This document shows, one piece after another, positions 56,154 through 64,000 of a stretch of DNA of 64,000 nt (its first letter is position 1; each line of letters starts with the position of its first letter). Below the pieces are notes generated by a model. That model saw only the letters and a list, made by a program, of their open reading frames with translations, was not told the DNA's origin and did no database searches. Source of the DNA: Nostoc sp. 'Lobaria pulmonaria (5183) cyanobiont'. Its GTDB lineage: Bacteria; Cyanobacteriota; Cyanobacteriia; Cyanobacteriales; Nostocaceae. The position numbers and the translations under genes were made by a program. Where the stretch lies: assembly GCF_002949795.1 (NCBI RefSeq), contig NZ_CP026692.1, positions 3,952,545 to 4,016,544 on the forward strand, written 5' to 3'.

Positions 56154-56830
56154 AGCTAAGAGTCAGTGAGAAACTCAGAGTGCAGGGTGTAGGGGAGAAC
56201 AATCTTGCCTCTTCGCTCAAGAAGAAAAATTATAGTTTCCTGTTTGCTTGTGGCTTCTGGGTTGTAGTCTCAAATAGCTTTGCTTACCCAGCTTTCTCGA
56301 TAAACTCCACCCCTAAACCCTCGGCGCTAGCAGAAAGGGAAAATGTCAACAGTGATGCGAGGTCTTTGTGTTCTGAGCAAAATTTAGAAACATTAACTAT
56401 ACAGCTACTGCAAAAATTACCTAGTTATACCAATCGCGCTAGTCAACGCGCCCGCCGCCTCAGTAGAAGCAGTCAGGTTTACAGTTATATGTTAGTTGCA
56501 GGAAAACCTGAGTTTACTCCTCTGCCCCTTAACCTTGAAGAATATAGTGCAGATGCGTCTAAAAGCGCTGGATCAGGAGTTGAGCAAGTTTTTTTTACTA
56601 CCTTGGAGCGGCAGTACATAGATCAGAAAGTTGTAGAATTGCAAGAATTTCACTGGCTGTTATTGACTAAAACTCAAAGTGGTTGGCAACTAGTGATGAT
56701 GTTTTCTCAAGTTGGTTCTCATTCACAACAGCAGCCACTATCTCCACCACGAGATAGTAGTAACGGTACTGTTGCCCAAGGGGTTAAAGCTTGGTTACGC
56801 GATTGTGAAGCTGGAAGTTTACGTCAATAA
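56150..56830 (+). CDS. Hypothetical protein with N-terminal membrane anchor or signal peptide
   Basis: 226 residues; the ATG overlaps the pyrF stop by 4 bp. A hydrophobic segment ([23 protein letters not shown], about 28-50) suggests export with cleavage near AYPAFS. The rest is polar, with a two-part domain ([25 protein letters not shown], then [19 protein letters not shown] and [24 protein letters not shown]). I do not recognise a family beyond cyanobacterial hypothetical proteins. It is the last gene of the tyrS-pyrF run. Confidence 0.7.
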   Translation: MKLRVSEKLRVQGVGENNLASSLKKKNYSFLFACGFWVVVSNSFAYPAFSINSTPKPSALAERENVNSDARSLCSEQNLETLTIQLLQKLPSYTNRASQRARRLSRSSQVYSYMLVAGKPEFTPLPLNLEEYSADASKSAGSGVEQVFFTTLERQYIDQKVVELQEFHWLLLTKTQSGWQLVMMFSQVGSHSQQQPLSPPRDSSNGTVAQGVKAWLRDCEAGSLRQ

Positions 56831-56882
56831 AACCTATAGCGGTTCTCGTCTGGATGCAATACATTTTGACCTCACTTCCATT

Positions 56883-56905
56883 CCTCTCTCCTTTTAGGAG
56901 AGAGG
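56883..56905. repeat. CCTCTCTCC/GGAGAGAGG hairpin repeat
   Basis: A perfect 9-bp stem with a 5-nt loop (TTTTA), about 53 bp past the hypothetical gene. Followed by CTTTG and by a GGGGGTGGGGGTTAGG tract, a combination I recall as a dispersed cyanobacterial repeat. It may also end transcription of the tyrS run, though the T-run is weak. Confidence 0.6.
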
Positions 56906-57021
56906 CTTTGAATCTTACTCCTCAACGCTAGCTCTTAAGGGGGTGGGGGTTAGGTCTGTATTGGACTCAACCGAGAAGCGCTATAATTCCCAATCTTCGT
57001 AAATTAGAAGAATATTAAGTA

Positions 57022-57240
57022 ATGTCTAAAAATACTTACTCAAATTCTTTATAAACAGGATTATAACTTGTGGTTAGAAACTACATTGAAATAATTGCAA
57101 GAACGAGATTTAGAACATCTTGATTAGGATCGTTTGATTGAGGAGATTGAAAGATTGGGTAATCAACACAAACACAAGCTCGAAAGTTATTACTTCCTTT
57201 GAAATGCTCTTGCGTGGCATAGCCCCTTGTTAAAGGTAAG
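57022..57240 (+). pseudogene. Broken DUF29-family gene
   Basis: After MSKNTYSNSLY, a 2-nt loss at about 57050 shifts the frame; the second frame reads DYNLWLETTLK, stop, LQERDLEHLD, stop, DRLIEEIERLGNQHKHKLESY, further stop, NALAWHS. This matches the N-terminal half of DUF29 proteins, common in Nostoc. The rest of the gene is absent; the match fades just before a repeat element at 57252. Confidence 0.65.
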
Positions 57241-57251
57241 CTAACTTTTTA

Positions 57252-57431
57252 CAGTACAGCGTAAATAAACTACCCCTTCGGGTTCGGCAGTTCCTCATGG
57301 GGGGAACCCCCAAGACCGGACTGCCTCACCATTTCAAATCAGTAAAATGCTTACGCTGTATTCATTTTTAATTTTGTTTGCGAGTCTGCAAGCGTCATTG
57401 TGAATTTTGAATTCGCTTCTTGCGGTACTAG
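57252..57431 (-). mobile_element. Miniature inverted-repeat element, copy C (reverse orientation, nested insertion)
   Basis: The ends CAGTACAGCGTAAATAAACT and CTTGCGGTACTAG match copies A and B in reverse. The internal block CACCATTTCAAAT also matches. About 56 bp at 57273-57328 with GGCAGT/ACTGCC arms and GGTTCGGCAGTTCCTCATGG is absent from copies A and B, and looks like a second repeat inserted in this one. Confidence 0.72.
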
Positions 57432-57661
57432 TTATTTTCATAGAAGATACATCACCTAACTAGCTTGTATCAGTATGATTTTGCCTGTATCTTTAGGAAT
57501 ATTTTTAGGAAAAATAGCTAATAAATAGCTAAAAGAAGCAGACATTATTTAAAAACGTAGATTGGCTTGAATTTAAGCGTTGTAACTCCCGTTTTTTGGC
57601 GATAACATGGAAAGAAGTTTATTTCAAGCTTTATCAAACCGCGTTTAGCGTCAGTTTTTTT
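57432..57661. other. Intergenic before the RemA-like gene, no gene seen
   Basis: 230 bp, AT-rich, with the RemA-like gene promoter presumably inside. The frame upstream of the chosen start at 57662 has no conserved sequence. Confidence 0.45.
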
Positions 57662-57928
57662 ATGGACATTCAGTTAATCAACATCGGCTTTGGTAACATC
57701 GTGTCTGCCAACCGAGTAGTTGCCATTGTCAGTCCAGAGTCTGCCCCGATTAAGCGGATTATTACCGATGCACGGGATAGAGGTCAACTGATTGATGCAA
57801 CTTACGGTCGTCGGACTAGGGCTGTAATTATCACCGATTCCAGCCACGTAATTTTGTCAGCAATTCAGCCGGAAACGGTAGCGAATCGCTTTGTAATTTC
57901 TCGCGATCATCAAACTGTAGATAATTGA
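57662..57928 (+). CDS. DUF370/RemA-like protein
   Basis: 88 residues from the ATG at 57662 ([34 protein letters not shown]). The RemA family forms ring-like DNA-binding oligomers; in Bacillus it activates biofilm matrix genes. [26 protein letters not shown] is the conserved second half. The target genes here are unknown. gmk follows about 165 bp downstream, as in related genomes I recall. Confidence 0.88.
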   Translation: MDIQLINIGFGNIVSANRVVAIVSPESAPIKRIITDARDRGQLIDATYGRRTRAVIITDSSHVILSAIQPETVANRFVISRDHQTVDN

Positions 57929-58094
57929 CTAGCAGTGGATTTTTCCCACTCGTCTTTGTACCGGATCAGTAGTACCATGTGAATTAGATAAATTTTCTGT
58001 TACTCTTGCTACAAATTCTTTAGTCACTAGTGGTCTAGACCAGGAACACAAAACTAATGAATAATATGTATTGATTGATTCACAGGTTGAAGGG

Positions 58095-58694
58095 ATGATG
58101 CCAGTTTTACCCATCCAGAGTAGTGTGACTACCGAAGAATGCTTACATTTAGGCAGGTTAATTGTTTTAACTGGCCCCAGTGGGGTCGGTAAAGGCACTT
58201 TAATGCGATCGCTCCTAGAGCGTCATCCAAAACTCTATTATTCTGTATCTGTAACAACTCGTTCTCCCCGTCCAGGGGAAATCGATGGCAAAAGTTATTA
58301 CTTCATCAGCCGCAGTAAGTTTGAACAATTAGTTGCTGAAGGTGAATTTTTAGAATCGGCAGAATTTGCTGGTAACTATTACGGCACTCCCCGTGAAGCT
58401 GTACTTAACCAAATTCATGCCGGTAAGTTAGTGGTACTGGAAATTGAACTAGAAGGGGCAAGACAAATTCGTGCTTCTTTTCCCAGTGCCCTCAGCATTT
58501 TTATTTTACCGCCTTCCTTTGATGAATTAGAGAAACGAATACGCTCTCGTGCCCAAGACTCTGAAGAAGCGATCGCCCGCCGTCTGCTTCGCGCCCAAGA
58601 AGAAATTCAAGCCGCAGATGAATTTGATATTCAAATCGTTAATGACGATTTTGAAACTGCTTTAAATGATATTGAAGCAGTTTTATTTAAATAA
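58095..58694 (+). CDS. gmk: Guanylate kinase
   Basis: About 199 residues from the ATG at 58095 (next ATG 58098; an upstream TTG at 58071 also possible). It phosphorylates GMP to GDP. P-loop [12 protein letters not shown]-binding [22 protein letters not shown]; lid [24 protein letters not shown] at 58090-58094 lies close to the ATGs. It is convergent with psaL. Confidence 0.95.
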   Translation: MMPVLPIQSSVTTEECLHLGRLIVLTGPSGVGKGTLMRSLLERHPKLYYSVSVTTRSPRPGEIDGKSYYFISRSKFEQLVAEGEFLESAEFAGNYYGTPREAVLNQIHAGKLVVLEIELEGARQIRASFPSALSIFILPPSFDELEKRIRSRAQDSEEAIARRLLRAQEEIQAADEFDIQIVNDDFETALNDIEAVLFK

Positions 58695-58761
58695 GTTAGG
58701 AGTTAAGAGTTAGAAGTTATGAATTTAACCTCGCTAACTCCTAACTCCTAATTTCTAGTAA
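58695..58761. repeat. GTTAGGAGTTA inverted-repeat tract between gmk and psaL
   Basis: AAGTTAGGAGTTAAGAGTTA and CTAACTCCTAACTCCTAAT are inverted around a short spacer. It lies at the meeting point of two convergent genes and could act as a two-way terminator, although T-runs are short. Confidence 0.5.
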
Positions 58762-59283
58762 TTAACCAAATAGACCTTGAATTAGTGCCAAATTACTAGT
58801 CAAAAAGTAAGCAACTACAGCACCACCAATACCACCAATCAAGAAAGAACTGGCGAAGTTGTTCCAGCTTTCTTTAGAGTTAAAAGCATCTGCTGGAAGC
58901 TTGGGTACGGGAACACTAGGAAGTGCTTTGGGTGGATTGCTATTGGCATACAGCGACAGAGCGCCTGTAAGAACTACAACCAGCCCAATGGCTGACAGCA
59001 ACCCAGCTAAGTTAGCATCACTTGTATCCCGCAGTGGGCCCAATTTGGCAAAGGGACCAAATAGCCAGTAACCATGAGCCATACCAACTTCTAAACCGCG
59101 TCTAGCAGGAGCCAGACCTGGGCGATAGGCAGGTAAGTTATTAATGAACCACTTGCTTAAGGGAGAAGCATTAATCGGGGTTTCTAGGTTGCCTATCTGT
59201 GGATCGCCAAATGCGGGAAAAACAACTTCCCGATTTCTGGGATCGCTGGGAAGATTCTTTGATGCATCTACTGCTTGTGCCAT
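58762..59283 (-). CDS. psaL: Photosystem I reaction centre subunit XI
   Basis: 173 residues. It holds the photosystem I trimer (or tetramer in Nostoc) together. Typical features: a long N-terminal segment (LPSDPRNREVVFPAFGDPQIGNLETPINAS), then LPAYRPGLAPARRGLEVGMAHGYWLFGPF, and three membrane helices with an end in LALIQGLFG. It lies downstream of psaJ on the same strand. Confidence 0.97.
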   Translation of the reverse strand: MAQAVDASKNLPSDPRNREVVFPAFGDPQIGNLETPINASPLSKWFINNLPAYRPGLAPARRGLEVGMAHGYWLFGPFAKLGPLRDTSDANLAGLLSAIGLVVVLTGALSLYANSNPPKALPSVPVPKLPADAFNSKESWNNFASSFLIGGIGGAVVAYFLTSNLALIQGLFG

Positions 59284-59555
59284 ATTTTATGTTCGCCTCT
59301 AAATTAAAATGGTGGCATTTTTATATTAATAATAATTGTCGCTAAAGATGTCTTTTTGCTAGGAAGTTTAGAAAAATTAATTTAGCTAGTTTTAAAACTG
59401 TGAAACTCGCGACCTGTAAACAGAATCACGAGTTTCAAAAAACTATTTTTGCTGCCTATTCTGGTGATAATTCTGCCTAACTAAGCTGAAGACATCAACT
59501 ACACAATATTAAGCAAAAAACAAGACATTCAACTGTCCTAAATCCCATTTGACAC

Positions 59556-59705
59556 TTATGGCAGTGGGTGGAAAAGTAGGTCGGGGAAAAAGAGGTTGAA
59601 TTCAATCAAGATAACTGCTGTGATGGTCAGCCAGATGGTAGCTGCCACGGGGGCTGTAGAAAGGAATTTAATCAAATAGGCTGATTGGTCGCTTTTGTCT
59701 GCCAT
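59556..59705 (-). CDS. psaJ: Photosystem I reaction centre subunit IX
   Basis: 49 residues. The frame begins [19 protein letters not shown], continues with the membrane helix [18 protein letters not shown] and ends in [12 protein letters not shown], the PsaJ pattern. One transmembrane helix, binding chlorophyll at the photosystem I edge near PsaF. It lies 39 bp after psaF on the same strand, the usual psaF-psaJ operon. Confidence 0.96.
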   Translation of the reverse strand: MADKSDQSAYLIKFLSTAPVAATIWLTITAVILIEFNLFFPDLLFHPLP

Positions 59706-59744
59706 GAATTTAGTCTCCAAAACAAATGAATTAGTTAAGCTGAT

Positions 59745-60239
59745 TTAGCGTGGGGAAATGGGGATTTCTGTATCTTTGGCTGCTAATTTTCCAGAGAGAA
59801 GTTCTTGGACTGCTGCTACTGGCCAAGTAAAGCCTGACGCCATAATAGGTAGTGCCAAACCAAGATCGATTTGGATTTCTTTTAGTTCAGTGCCAGATTC
59901 CTTTTTAATTGCTTGCAGATAGGCACGACCGACCCAACCAATCCAACCAGCAATATATAGAAACAAAATGCTAGGGATCAAAAAGTCACCAGCATGATTT
60001 AGACTACCATCAACAATCAAGTGGGGGTACCCTTCAGGGCCGCACAGCTCCTGAGAATAACGCTCAAATCGCTTTATCCCTGATTGGGGGTCAGAGGTGG
60101 TATTACGGGCATTAGCTGCTAGCTCTTGAAAAGCGGGATTGTCTTTGCACGGTGTCAAATTCGCCCCTAAAGCTTGTGCTGGGGGGGCAAAGTTGAACCA
60201 AAGACTAATCGCTAACATCAAAGCAAACAATCGTCGCAT
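59745..60239 (-). CDS. psaF: Photosystem I reaction centre subunit III
   Basis: 164 residues with a signal peptide ([21 protein letters not shown]). The luminal domain ([49 protein letters not shown]) docks the electron donor in some organisms, and membrane helix [23 protein letters not shown] follows. The psaF-psaJ-psaL order is typical of Nostoc-type cyanobacteria as I recall. A promoter is visible upstream. Confidence 0.97.
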   Translation of the reverse strand: MRRLFALMLAISLWFNFAPPAQALGANLTPCKDNPAFQELAANARNTTSDPQSGIKRFERYSQELCGPEGYPHLIVDGSLNHAGDFLIPSILFLYIAGWIGWVGRAYLQAIKKESGTELKEIQIDLGLALPIMASGFTWPVAAVQELLSGKLAAKDTEIPISPR

Positions 60240-60544
60240 AGAGTTGTTTCCTTTTATTACAAAACAAGAAGTTCTTTGTACAAAACGAAGCGGCTTGTAC
60301 AGTTGTTTATTTGCATAACTAGGAAGTCATCATACTCTTGGGTGGGAACCGAGTAAAGTTTAAGTAAATAAAAGTTAAAGCTTCTCAACTAAAATAGAGT
60401 GTTGAGTGCCCAGTTAGAGCGCCAAGTATAAGAATTGTTGTTGTAGGGTAGTAAAGAAGCAAGATTTTCTCTCTATTACTCAAGACTCCAGACTCAGCAC
60501 GGGCTAAACCCTAGCATATCCGCTAACAGCACTTATTACTCTCA
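60240..60544. other. Divergent region between psaF and tsaD
   Basis: 305 bp. Holds the psaF promoter and presumably that of tsaD. No small gene or hairpin recognised. Confidence 0.5.
60329..60357 (-). promoter_or_regulatory. Probable sigma-70-type promoter of psaF
   Basis: On the minus strand TTTACT (60352-60357) and TATGAT (60329-60334) are 17 bp apart, 4/6 and 5/6 matches to consensus. Transcription would start near 60322, giving a leader of about 83 nt. I did not find an exact HLR1 (RpaB) site beside it. Confidence 0.5.
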
Positions 60545-61615
60545 ATGACAACCGTTTTAGCAATAGAAACCAGTTGTGATGAAACAGCCGTCGCAATTGT
60601 TAATAATCGTAAAGTTTGCAGCAGTATCGTAGCCTCGCAAATTCCAGTCCATCAGCAGTATGGCGGGGTAGTGCCAGAAGTAGCGTCTCGCCAGCACTTG
60701 GAAACAATCAATGAAGCGATCGCCCAAGCCTTAGATCAAGCCCAATTAGACTGGGGAAAAATCGACGCAATTGCCGCCACTTGTGCACCTGGACTCGTAG
60801 GAGCGCTATTAGTGGGGTTGACTGCTGCCAAAACCTTGGCAATGGTACACAACAAGCCATTTTTGGGAGTTCATCACCTCGAAGGTCACATTTACGCAAC
60901 TTATTTAAGTGAATCAACTTTAAATCCCCCTTTTCTTAGCTTACTGGTTTCAGGCGGACATACAAGCTTGATTTATGTCAAAGATTGTGGTATATACGAA
61001 ACCCTGGGACAAACCCGTGATGATGCTGCGGGTGAAGCCTTTGATAAAGTGGCGCGATTGTTAAAGCTGGGTTATCCCGGTGGGCCAGTGATTGACAAGT
61101 TAGCACAAGAGGGGAATCCTCAAGCCTTTGCTTTACCGGAAGGAAGAGTTTCTTTACCCGGTGGTGGATTTCATCGTTATGATGCGAGTTTTAGTGGGTT
61201 AAAAACGGCTGTGTTGCGTTTAGTGCAGCAGTTAGAGAAAGATAGTGGACAAGTACCAGTGGCAGATGTAGCAGCTAGCTTTCAGGATACGGTAGCGCGA
61301 TCGCTAACCAAAAGAGCGATCGCCTGTGCCCTTGACTATGGTCTAGACACAATTGCCATTGGTGGCGGTGTAGCAGCTAATAGCGGGTTGAGAAAAAACC
61401 TCCAAGCTGCCGCCGTTAAACATAACCTACGCGTCTTATTCCCACCTTTAAAATTCTGTACCGATAACGCTGCCATGATTGGCTGTGCCGCCGCTGACCA
61501 TTTATCGCGTGGTCATACATCCCCCCTCACACTAGGCGTTGAGTCTAGGTTAGGGCTTACTCAGGTGATGAAGTTGTATCAACCTATTGAGTTGTCATTA
61601 GTCAATAGTCATTAG
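60545..61615 (+). CDS. tsaD: tRNA threonylcarbamoyladenosine transferase TsaD
   Basis: 356 residues. It adds the threonylcarbamoyl group to adenosine-37 of ANN-decoding tRNAs. [12 protein letters not shown] is the N-terminal nucleotide block; the metal-binding His pair is in [20 protein letters not shown] and [14 protein letters not shown] bind nucleotide. The last residues (ELSLVNSH) are encoded by a TTAGTCAATAGTCATTAG repeat, so the C-terminus has probably been extended or replaced. TsaB, TsaC and TsaE are not in the window. Confidence 0.95.
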   Translation: MTTVLAIETSCDETAVAIVNNRKVCSSIVASQIPVHQQYGGVVPEVASRQHLETINEAIAQALDQAQLDWGKIDAIAATCAPGLVGALLVGLTAAKTLAMVHNKPFLGVHHLEGHIYATYLSESTLNPPFLSLLVSGGHTSLIYVKDCGIYETLGQTRDDAAGEAFDKVARLLKLGYPGGPVIDKLAQEGNPQAFALPEGRVSLPGGGFHRYDASFSGLKTAVLRLVQQLEKDSGQVPVADVAASFQDTVARSLTKRAIACALDYGLDTIAIGGGVAANSGLRKNLQAAAVKHNLRVLFPPLKFCTDNAAMIGCAAADHLSRGHTSPLTLGVESRLGLTQVMKLYQPIELSLVNSH

Positions 61616-61660
61616 TCATTTGTAACTACTAATGACCAATGACTAATGACCAATGACTCT
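61600..61660. repeat. GTCATTAGTCA / TGACCAATGAC repeat tract
   Basis: Inverted sets of GTCATTAGTCATT and GACCAATGACTAATGACC span the tsaD stop. The same repeat lies inside gltB and near 19685 and 31470. Confidence 0.65.
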
Positions 61661-61662
61661 TG

Positions 61663-62574
61663 CTATAGACTCTTGACTATCGCTCGGATATGGTCAGCCA
61701 CAGCATCCGGCTGTTCCAACATCGCCAGGTGTCCACAATTAGGAATTTCCAGAACATTGTCACCACAATATTGGAAAAGTCTGTGAAAGCTGGCTAAATG
61801 GCGCACATACTTGGGTTCCATAACCTTGTCTTCCGCGCCAGCCAAAAAATAAACTGGCTGCTTCAGTTGGGATACTAGCTCAGGTAAACGATTGATTTCT
61901 TCTTCAGTTGTGGAGTCTAACAGAGTTCCCAGAGCCGCTTCTGGGTCAGCCACGACGAAATCTATTACCCGCTGACGTGCCCAATAGCGCTCCAAAGGAC
62001 GAGCCACACTAGCTCTGGTAAACAGCAAATCAATCAAAGGCACTTGGGAGAGCCAACGCGGACGCATTTGTAAAAATTTCTGACCCGCCGAGCGAAACTG
62101 CTCAAAGGCTTCTTTGAGGTAAATACCACCGCCAGCGTTGATACAGATAACTCCCTTAACACACTCAGGTATTTGATCTGCTCCCCAAAGAGCGATCGTC
62201 CCGCCTAATGAGTGACCAATTAGCCAAGCACTTTTAATATTCAACTGTTTCAAAAGAGCCGCTAAATCCTGAGTATACGCAGCAGGAGTATAAAGAGAAT
62301 CGAAAGATGAGTCAACCGCACTACTGGAGATGGGCATCAGACTCAAAGACGTTTGTGCTCGACTAAAATCGGTTTTTACCTGGGACTGGGATTCACCAAA
62401 ACCCCGCAAATCATAGGACAGGCACTGCAAATCATCTGATAGGCGGGAAATCACAGGTTGCCAATATCCACGGCTATTGAGCCAACCGTGGATAAATACT
62501 AAAGCATGGGGGCAGGAAGTGGGAGCCGTTAGCTCGTATGCGTGTGGAACGCCCAAGATTTCGATAGTTGCCAT
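61663..62574 (-). CDS. Alpha/beta hydrolase
   Basis: 303 residues. ALVFIHGWLNSRGYW is the first HG loop. The nucleophile elbow is GHSLGG, the Asp probably lies in AGAEDKVM, and the final His in NCGHLAML. The residues after FGESQSQVKTDFSRAQ (about 90-113, Ser-rich) look like an insert before YTQDLAALLKQL. The substrate is unknown; the cap region (FRSAGQKFLQMRPRWL to RPLERYWARQRVIDFV) does not identify one. Convergent with tsaD. Confidence 0.88.
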   Translation of the reverse strand: MATIEILGVPHAYELTAPTSCPHALVFIHGWLNSRGYWQPVISRLSDDLQCLSYDLRGFGESQSQVKTDFSRAQTSLSLMPISSSAVDSSFDSLYTPAAYTQDLAALLKQLNIKSAWLIGHSLGGTIALWGADQIPECVKGVICINAGGGIYLKEAFEQFRSAGQKFLQMRPRWLSQVPLIDLLFTRASVARPLERYWARQRVIDFVVADPEAALGTLLDSTTEEEINRLPELVSQLKQPVYFLAGAEDKVMEPKYVRHLASFHRLFQYCGDNVLEIPNCGHLAMLEQPDAVADHIRAIVKSL

Positions 62575-62619
62575 ACTTATATCGTACCCTTAAGGACGGG
62601 TGCGACTAAATACTAAAGT

Positions 62620-62688
62620 GGGAAGAGTTAGAAGTTAGGAGTGAGAAATTTTTAATTCATAACTCATAACTCATAACTTCTCACTTTT
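62620..62688. repeat. GTTAGAAGTTAGGAGT / AACTCATAACTCATAAC repeat tract
   Basis: AGTGAGAA pairs with TTCTCACT, followed by T on the plus strand, within a tandem CATAACTCATAACTCATAAC run. It lies between two minus-strand genes, so the T-run is on the wrong strand to end them. Confidence 0.5.
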
Positions 62689-63408
62689 TTATTTACCCAG
62701 CAACCTCTGTCGCACTCCTTCAGCAATTTTGTGACCCAGATATTCAGGAATGAGGCTTTCATTCGGCCCTAACAAGTAGAGAATTAGCCGTGTACGTCCG
62801 CGCCAAACCAGTAGATTGGCATTGACTACCAAAAGGTCTTCCTGCCAGATAGCGTACATCACTTTGTAGAATAATCCTGGTTGATTATCAGCTTCAATCA
62901 CTAGAGCCGGGAGATGAAAGACCGGATCGACATAGAACTCAGTCTGTACCTGCTCTAAACCAGTGTCAAGATTAAATTCTACTGCCAGCATCTCTTCTAC
63001 TTCAAACCGACCTCCTAAAGCCTCTCGAATGGCGCGACAGACATTTTCTGCGGTTTTCTCGGTCAAGGCTTTACTACCACGAGATACCAACAGTTTGATA
63101 AAAACTAACATTGGCGGACGGATCTGACCGTATAGACTCAGACCGTGGATAGTCAACCCATAAGCTGCTAGTACACCAAAAATATCGCTGAGGAGAAAAG
63201 ACTGGTTGCGGTAAGCAAAATGCAAAGCACTTTTACTACCTTCCGGTTTCAGTTCAATAACAGCGCGTCTAGTTTTATAGAGACGGTAGGCTAGCCGCAA
63301 ATTTTGCAGTTGAATTTCACTACTGACAAATTGCTCATAAAACTGGGGAAACGCTCGGTTAAAGCGCTTTAGGAGTTCCAGTGTCGAAGATTTTAAACCA
63401 GAAGCCAT
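62689..63408 (-). CDS. ACT-domain-containing protein (GlnD/ACR-like repeat)
   Basis: About 239 residues from the ATG at 63408 (MASGLKSSTLELLKRFNRAF). One ACT-like block is in FLLSDIFGVLAAYGLTIHGLSLYGQ and a second in LVIEADNQPGLFYKVMYAIWQEDLLVVNANLLVW. Such tandem ACT proteins bind amino acids and regulate. There is no enzyme domain. The ORF runs open to 63603, but its upstream 65 codons are a SSQSSISSPQSPVPN-type repeat. Role unknown. Confidence 0.8.
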   Translation of the reverse strand: MASGLKSSTLELLKRFNRAFPQFYEQFVSSEIQLQNLRLAYRLYKTRRAVIELKPEGSKSALHFAYRNQSFLLSDIFGVLAAYGLTIHGLSLYGQIRPPMLVFIKLLVSRGSKALTEKTAENVCRAIREALGGRFEVEEMLAVEFNLDTGLEQVQTEFYVDPVFHLPALVIEADNQPGLFYKVMYAIWQEDLLVVNANLLVWRGRTRLILYLLGPNESLIPEYLGHKIAEGVRQRLLGK

Positions 63409-63603
63409 TGTTAAGGGTAAAACTCGCTTGCTTTCGTCATCTGGGGGCTGGGTATTGGGGGCTGGGTGTTTGCGATTGGGGACTGGAGATTGGGGACTGG
63501 AGATTGAGGACTGGGAGGACAAGGGGACAACACAAGAGTGTTCTCGATACCCAATTCCCAATGCCCAATCCTGTATACAATTCACACCTAAGCTAACGTG
63601 CAT
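63409..63603. repeat. GGGGACTGGAGATTGGGGAC repeat upstream of the ACT gene
   Basis: About 70 bp of GGGGCTGGGTATTGGGGGCT- and GGAGATTGGGGACTGGAGAT-type units at 63445-63515 fall within the open frame upstream of the ACT gene. The frame is probably fortuitous. Confidence 0.6.
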
Positions 63604-63900
63604 TTAAGCTCTATACGAGCAATTGCCAAGATTAGGTTTTTCCATTATGAATGCGTGAATTTTGAATTGTTTATATCCTTACCCTTTTGGCGAATTTCTC
63701 CTAGCCTTTACAACAAAATGCTAAAGTTGAAAATGATTGGTGTGAAACACGCTCTAACTGGCTGTTACCATTACAAATCCCGAAAACAACCGAAAAACTT
63801 TGAGTGTAAAGGGTAGTAAATGGGGATAGCGATGTTAAAAGTGAATCAACACTCCTGAGAGTGGAAACCAATTCAGTTATACTACCCGAACCGCGTTGGC
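63604..63900. other. Intergenic, no gene seen
   Basis: About 297 bp between the ACT-domain region (minus) and the gene starting at 63901 (plus). No terminator or RNA recognised. Confidence 0.4.
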
Positions 63901-64000
63901 ATGGGTTTTTGGAAAACTTGGTTTAGTACTCCTGAATCTGTAGGGACAACTAGGACAAACCTCTTTGAAGAGCATACAGCAGAAACTGCGGGCAATAGCC
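63901..64000 (+). CDS. Start of an unidentified gene cut by window edge
   Basis: The ATG at 63901 opens a frame of 33 codons (MGFWKTWFSTPESVGTTRTN and onward through FEEHTAETAGNS) without a stop before the window ends. No strong ribosome-binding site is seen before it. Too short to name. Confidence 0.45.
   Translation, partial: MGFWKTWFSTPESVGTTRTNLFEEHTAETAGNS

Noticed and set aside
60295-60390. HLR1 (RpaB) element upstream of psaF
   Set aside because: TTTACTTA and CTTTACTC resemble half-sites but spacing and sequence do not meet the two-repeat pattern.
63409-63603. Extension of the ACT-domain protein to the ORF start at 63603
   Set aside because: The extra 65 codons are mostly repeat sequence (Ser/Pro/Gln-rich) and the conserved protein begins at the ATG at 63408.

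Overview
The window reads as chromosomal DNA of a filamentous, heterocyst-type cyanobacterium close to Nostoc/Anabaena. The evidence is: photosystem I genes psaF, psaJ and psaL; a ferredoxin-type glutamate synthase; a GlpX-type bisphosphatase; many cyanobacteria-restricted families (DUF1825, DUF1830, DUF1997, DUF4079, DUF6761); a high density of the HIP1 octamer GCGATCGC; and many short intergenic repeats of the Nostoc kind. I see no tRNA, rRNA, CRISPR array, prophage or intact transposase. Names rest on reading motifs and remembered families, not on a database search.

Layout. 1-3.8 kb: a Uma2-type nuclease cut by the window edge, an ArsR/DUF2087 regulator with a strong palindromic operator, hemA and glpX, all on the minus strand. 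4.1-8.8 kb (plus): a DUF981 membrane protein, a CPYC glutaredoxin, tadA, a PlsC-type acyltransferase, a secreted helical protein, and the bolA plus CGFS-glutaredoxin pair. 9.2-13.3 kb: DUF6761, an atypical OmpR-type response regulator, an orphan ABC ATPase beside a membrane protein, DUF4079 and DUF1830. 13.9-17.9 kb (plus): a B12-binding-type radical SAM protein, a DICT plus degenerate HD-GYP protein, a pentapeptide-repeat protein overlapping it by 4 bp, and a small gene broken by one stop codon. 18.3-20 kb (minus): ClpS, a CPBP intramembrane protease and a lipoprotein whose start overlaps the protease stop.

20-31 kb: small conserved proteins, a STAS protein, a large two-part radical SAM protein, rne, rnhB, DUF1997, pheA and a Lon-N-domain protein. 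31.5-36.9 kb (minus): the str operon rpsL-rpsG-fusA-tuf-rpsJ, with a near-consensus promoter before rpsL and a repeat-filled 550-bp gap between rpsL and rpsG. 37-46 kb: a HesB/IscA protein, a mannose-6-phosphate isomerase-type cupin, a secreted phosphodiester glycosidase-type protein and the ferredoxin-dependent glutamate synthase. 46-54 kb: polysaccharide deacetylase, a 1.7-kb AT-rich gene desert, lepB, an HhH protein, a TM2 protein, a J-domain/TPR protein, DUF1825 and a class A penicillin-binding protein. 54-57 kb: tyrS-pyrF-hypothetical run with no spacing. 57-64 kb: a DUF29 relic, a RemA-like gene, gmk, psaF-psaJ-psaL (minus), tsaD, an alpha/beta hydrolase, an ACT-domain protein and the start of a further gene.

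The strongest signal beyond the genes is repeat activity. A miniature inverted-repeat family (about 98-180 bp, ends CTAGTAC...GGCGTAAAT) is present three times: one copy supplies the stop codon of the DUF1825 gene, and another lies against a DUF29 relic and carries a nested second repeat. Low-complexity repeats normally found between genes also lie in frame inside coding regions (gltB, the large radical SAM gene) or form their N-termini (pyrF, the ABC ATPase). I found no clearly new multi-gene defence or biosynthetic system. The most interesting gene groups of unknown role are the radical SAM/DICT-HD-GYP/pentapeptide group and the CPBP protease/lipoprotein pair.
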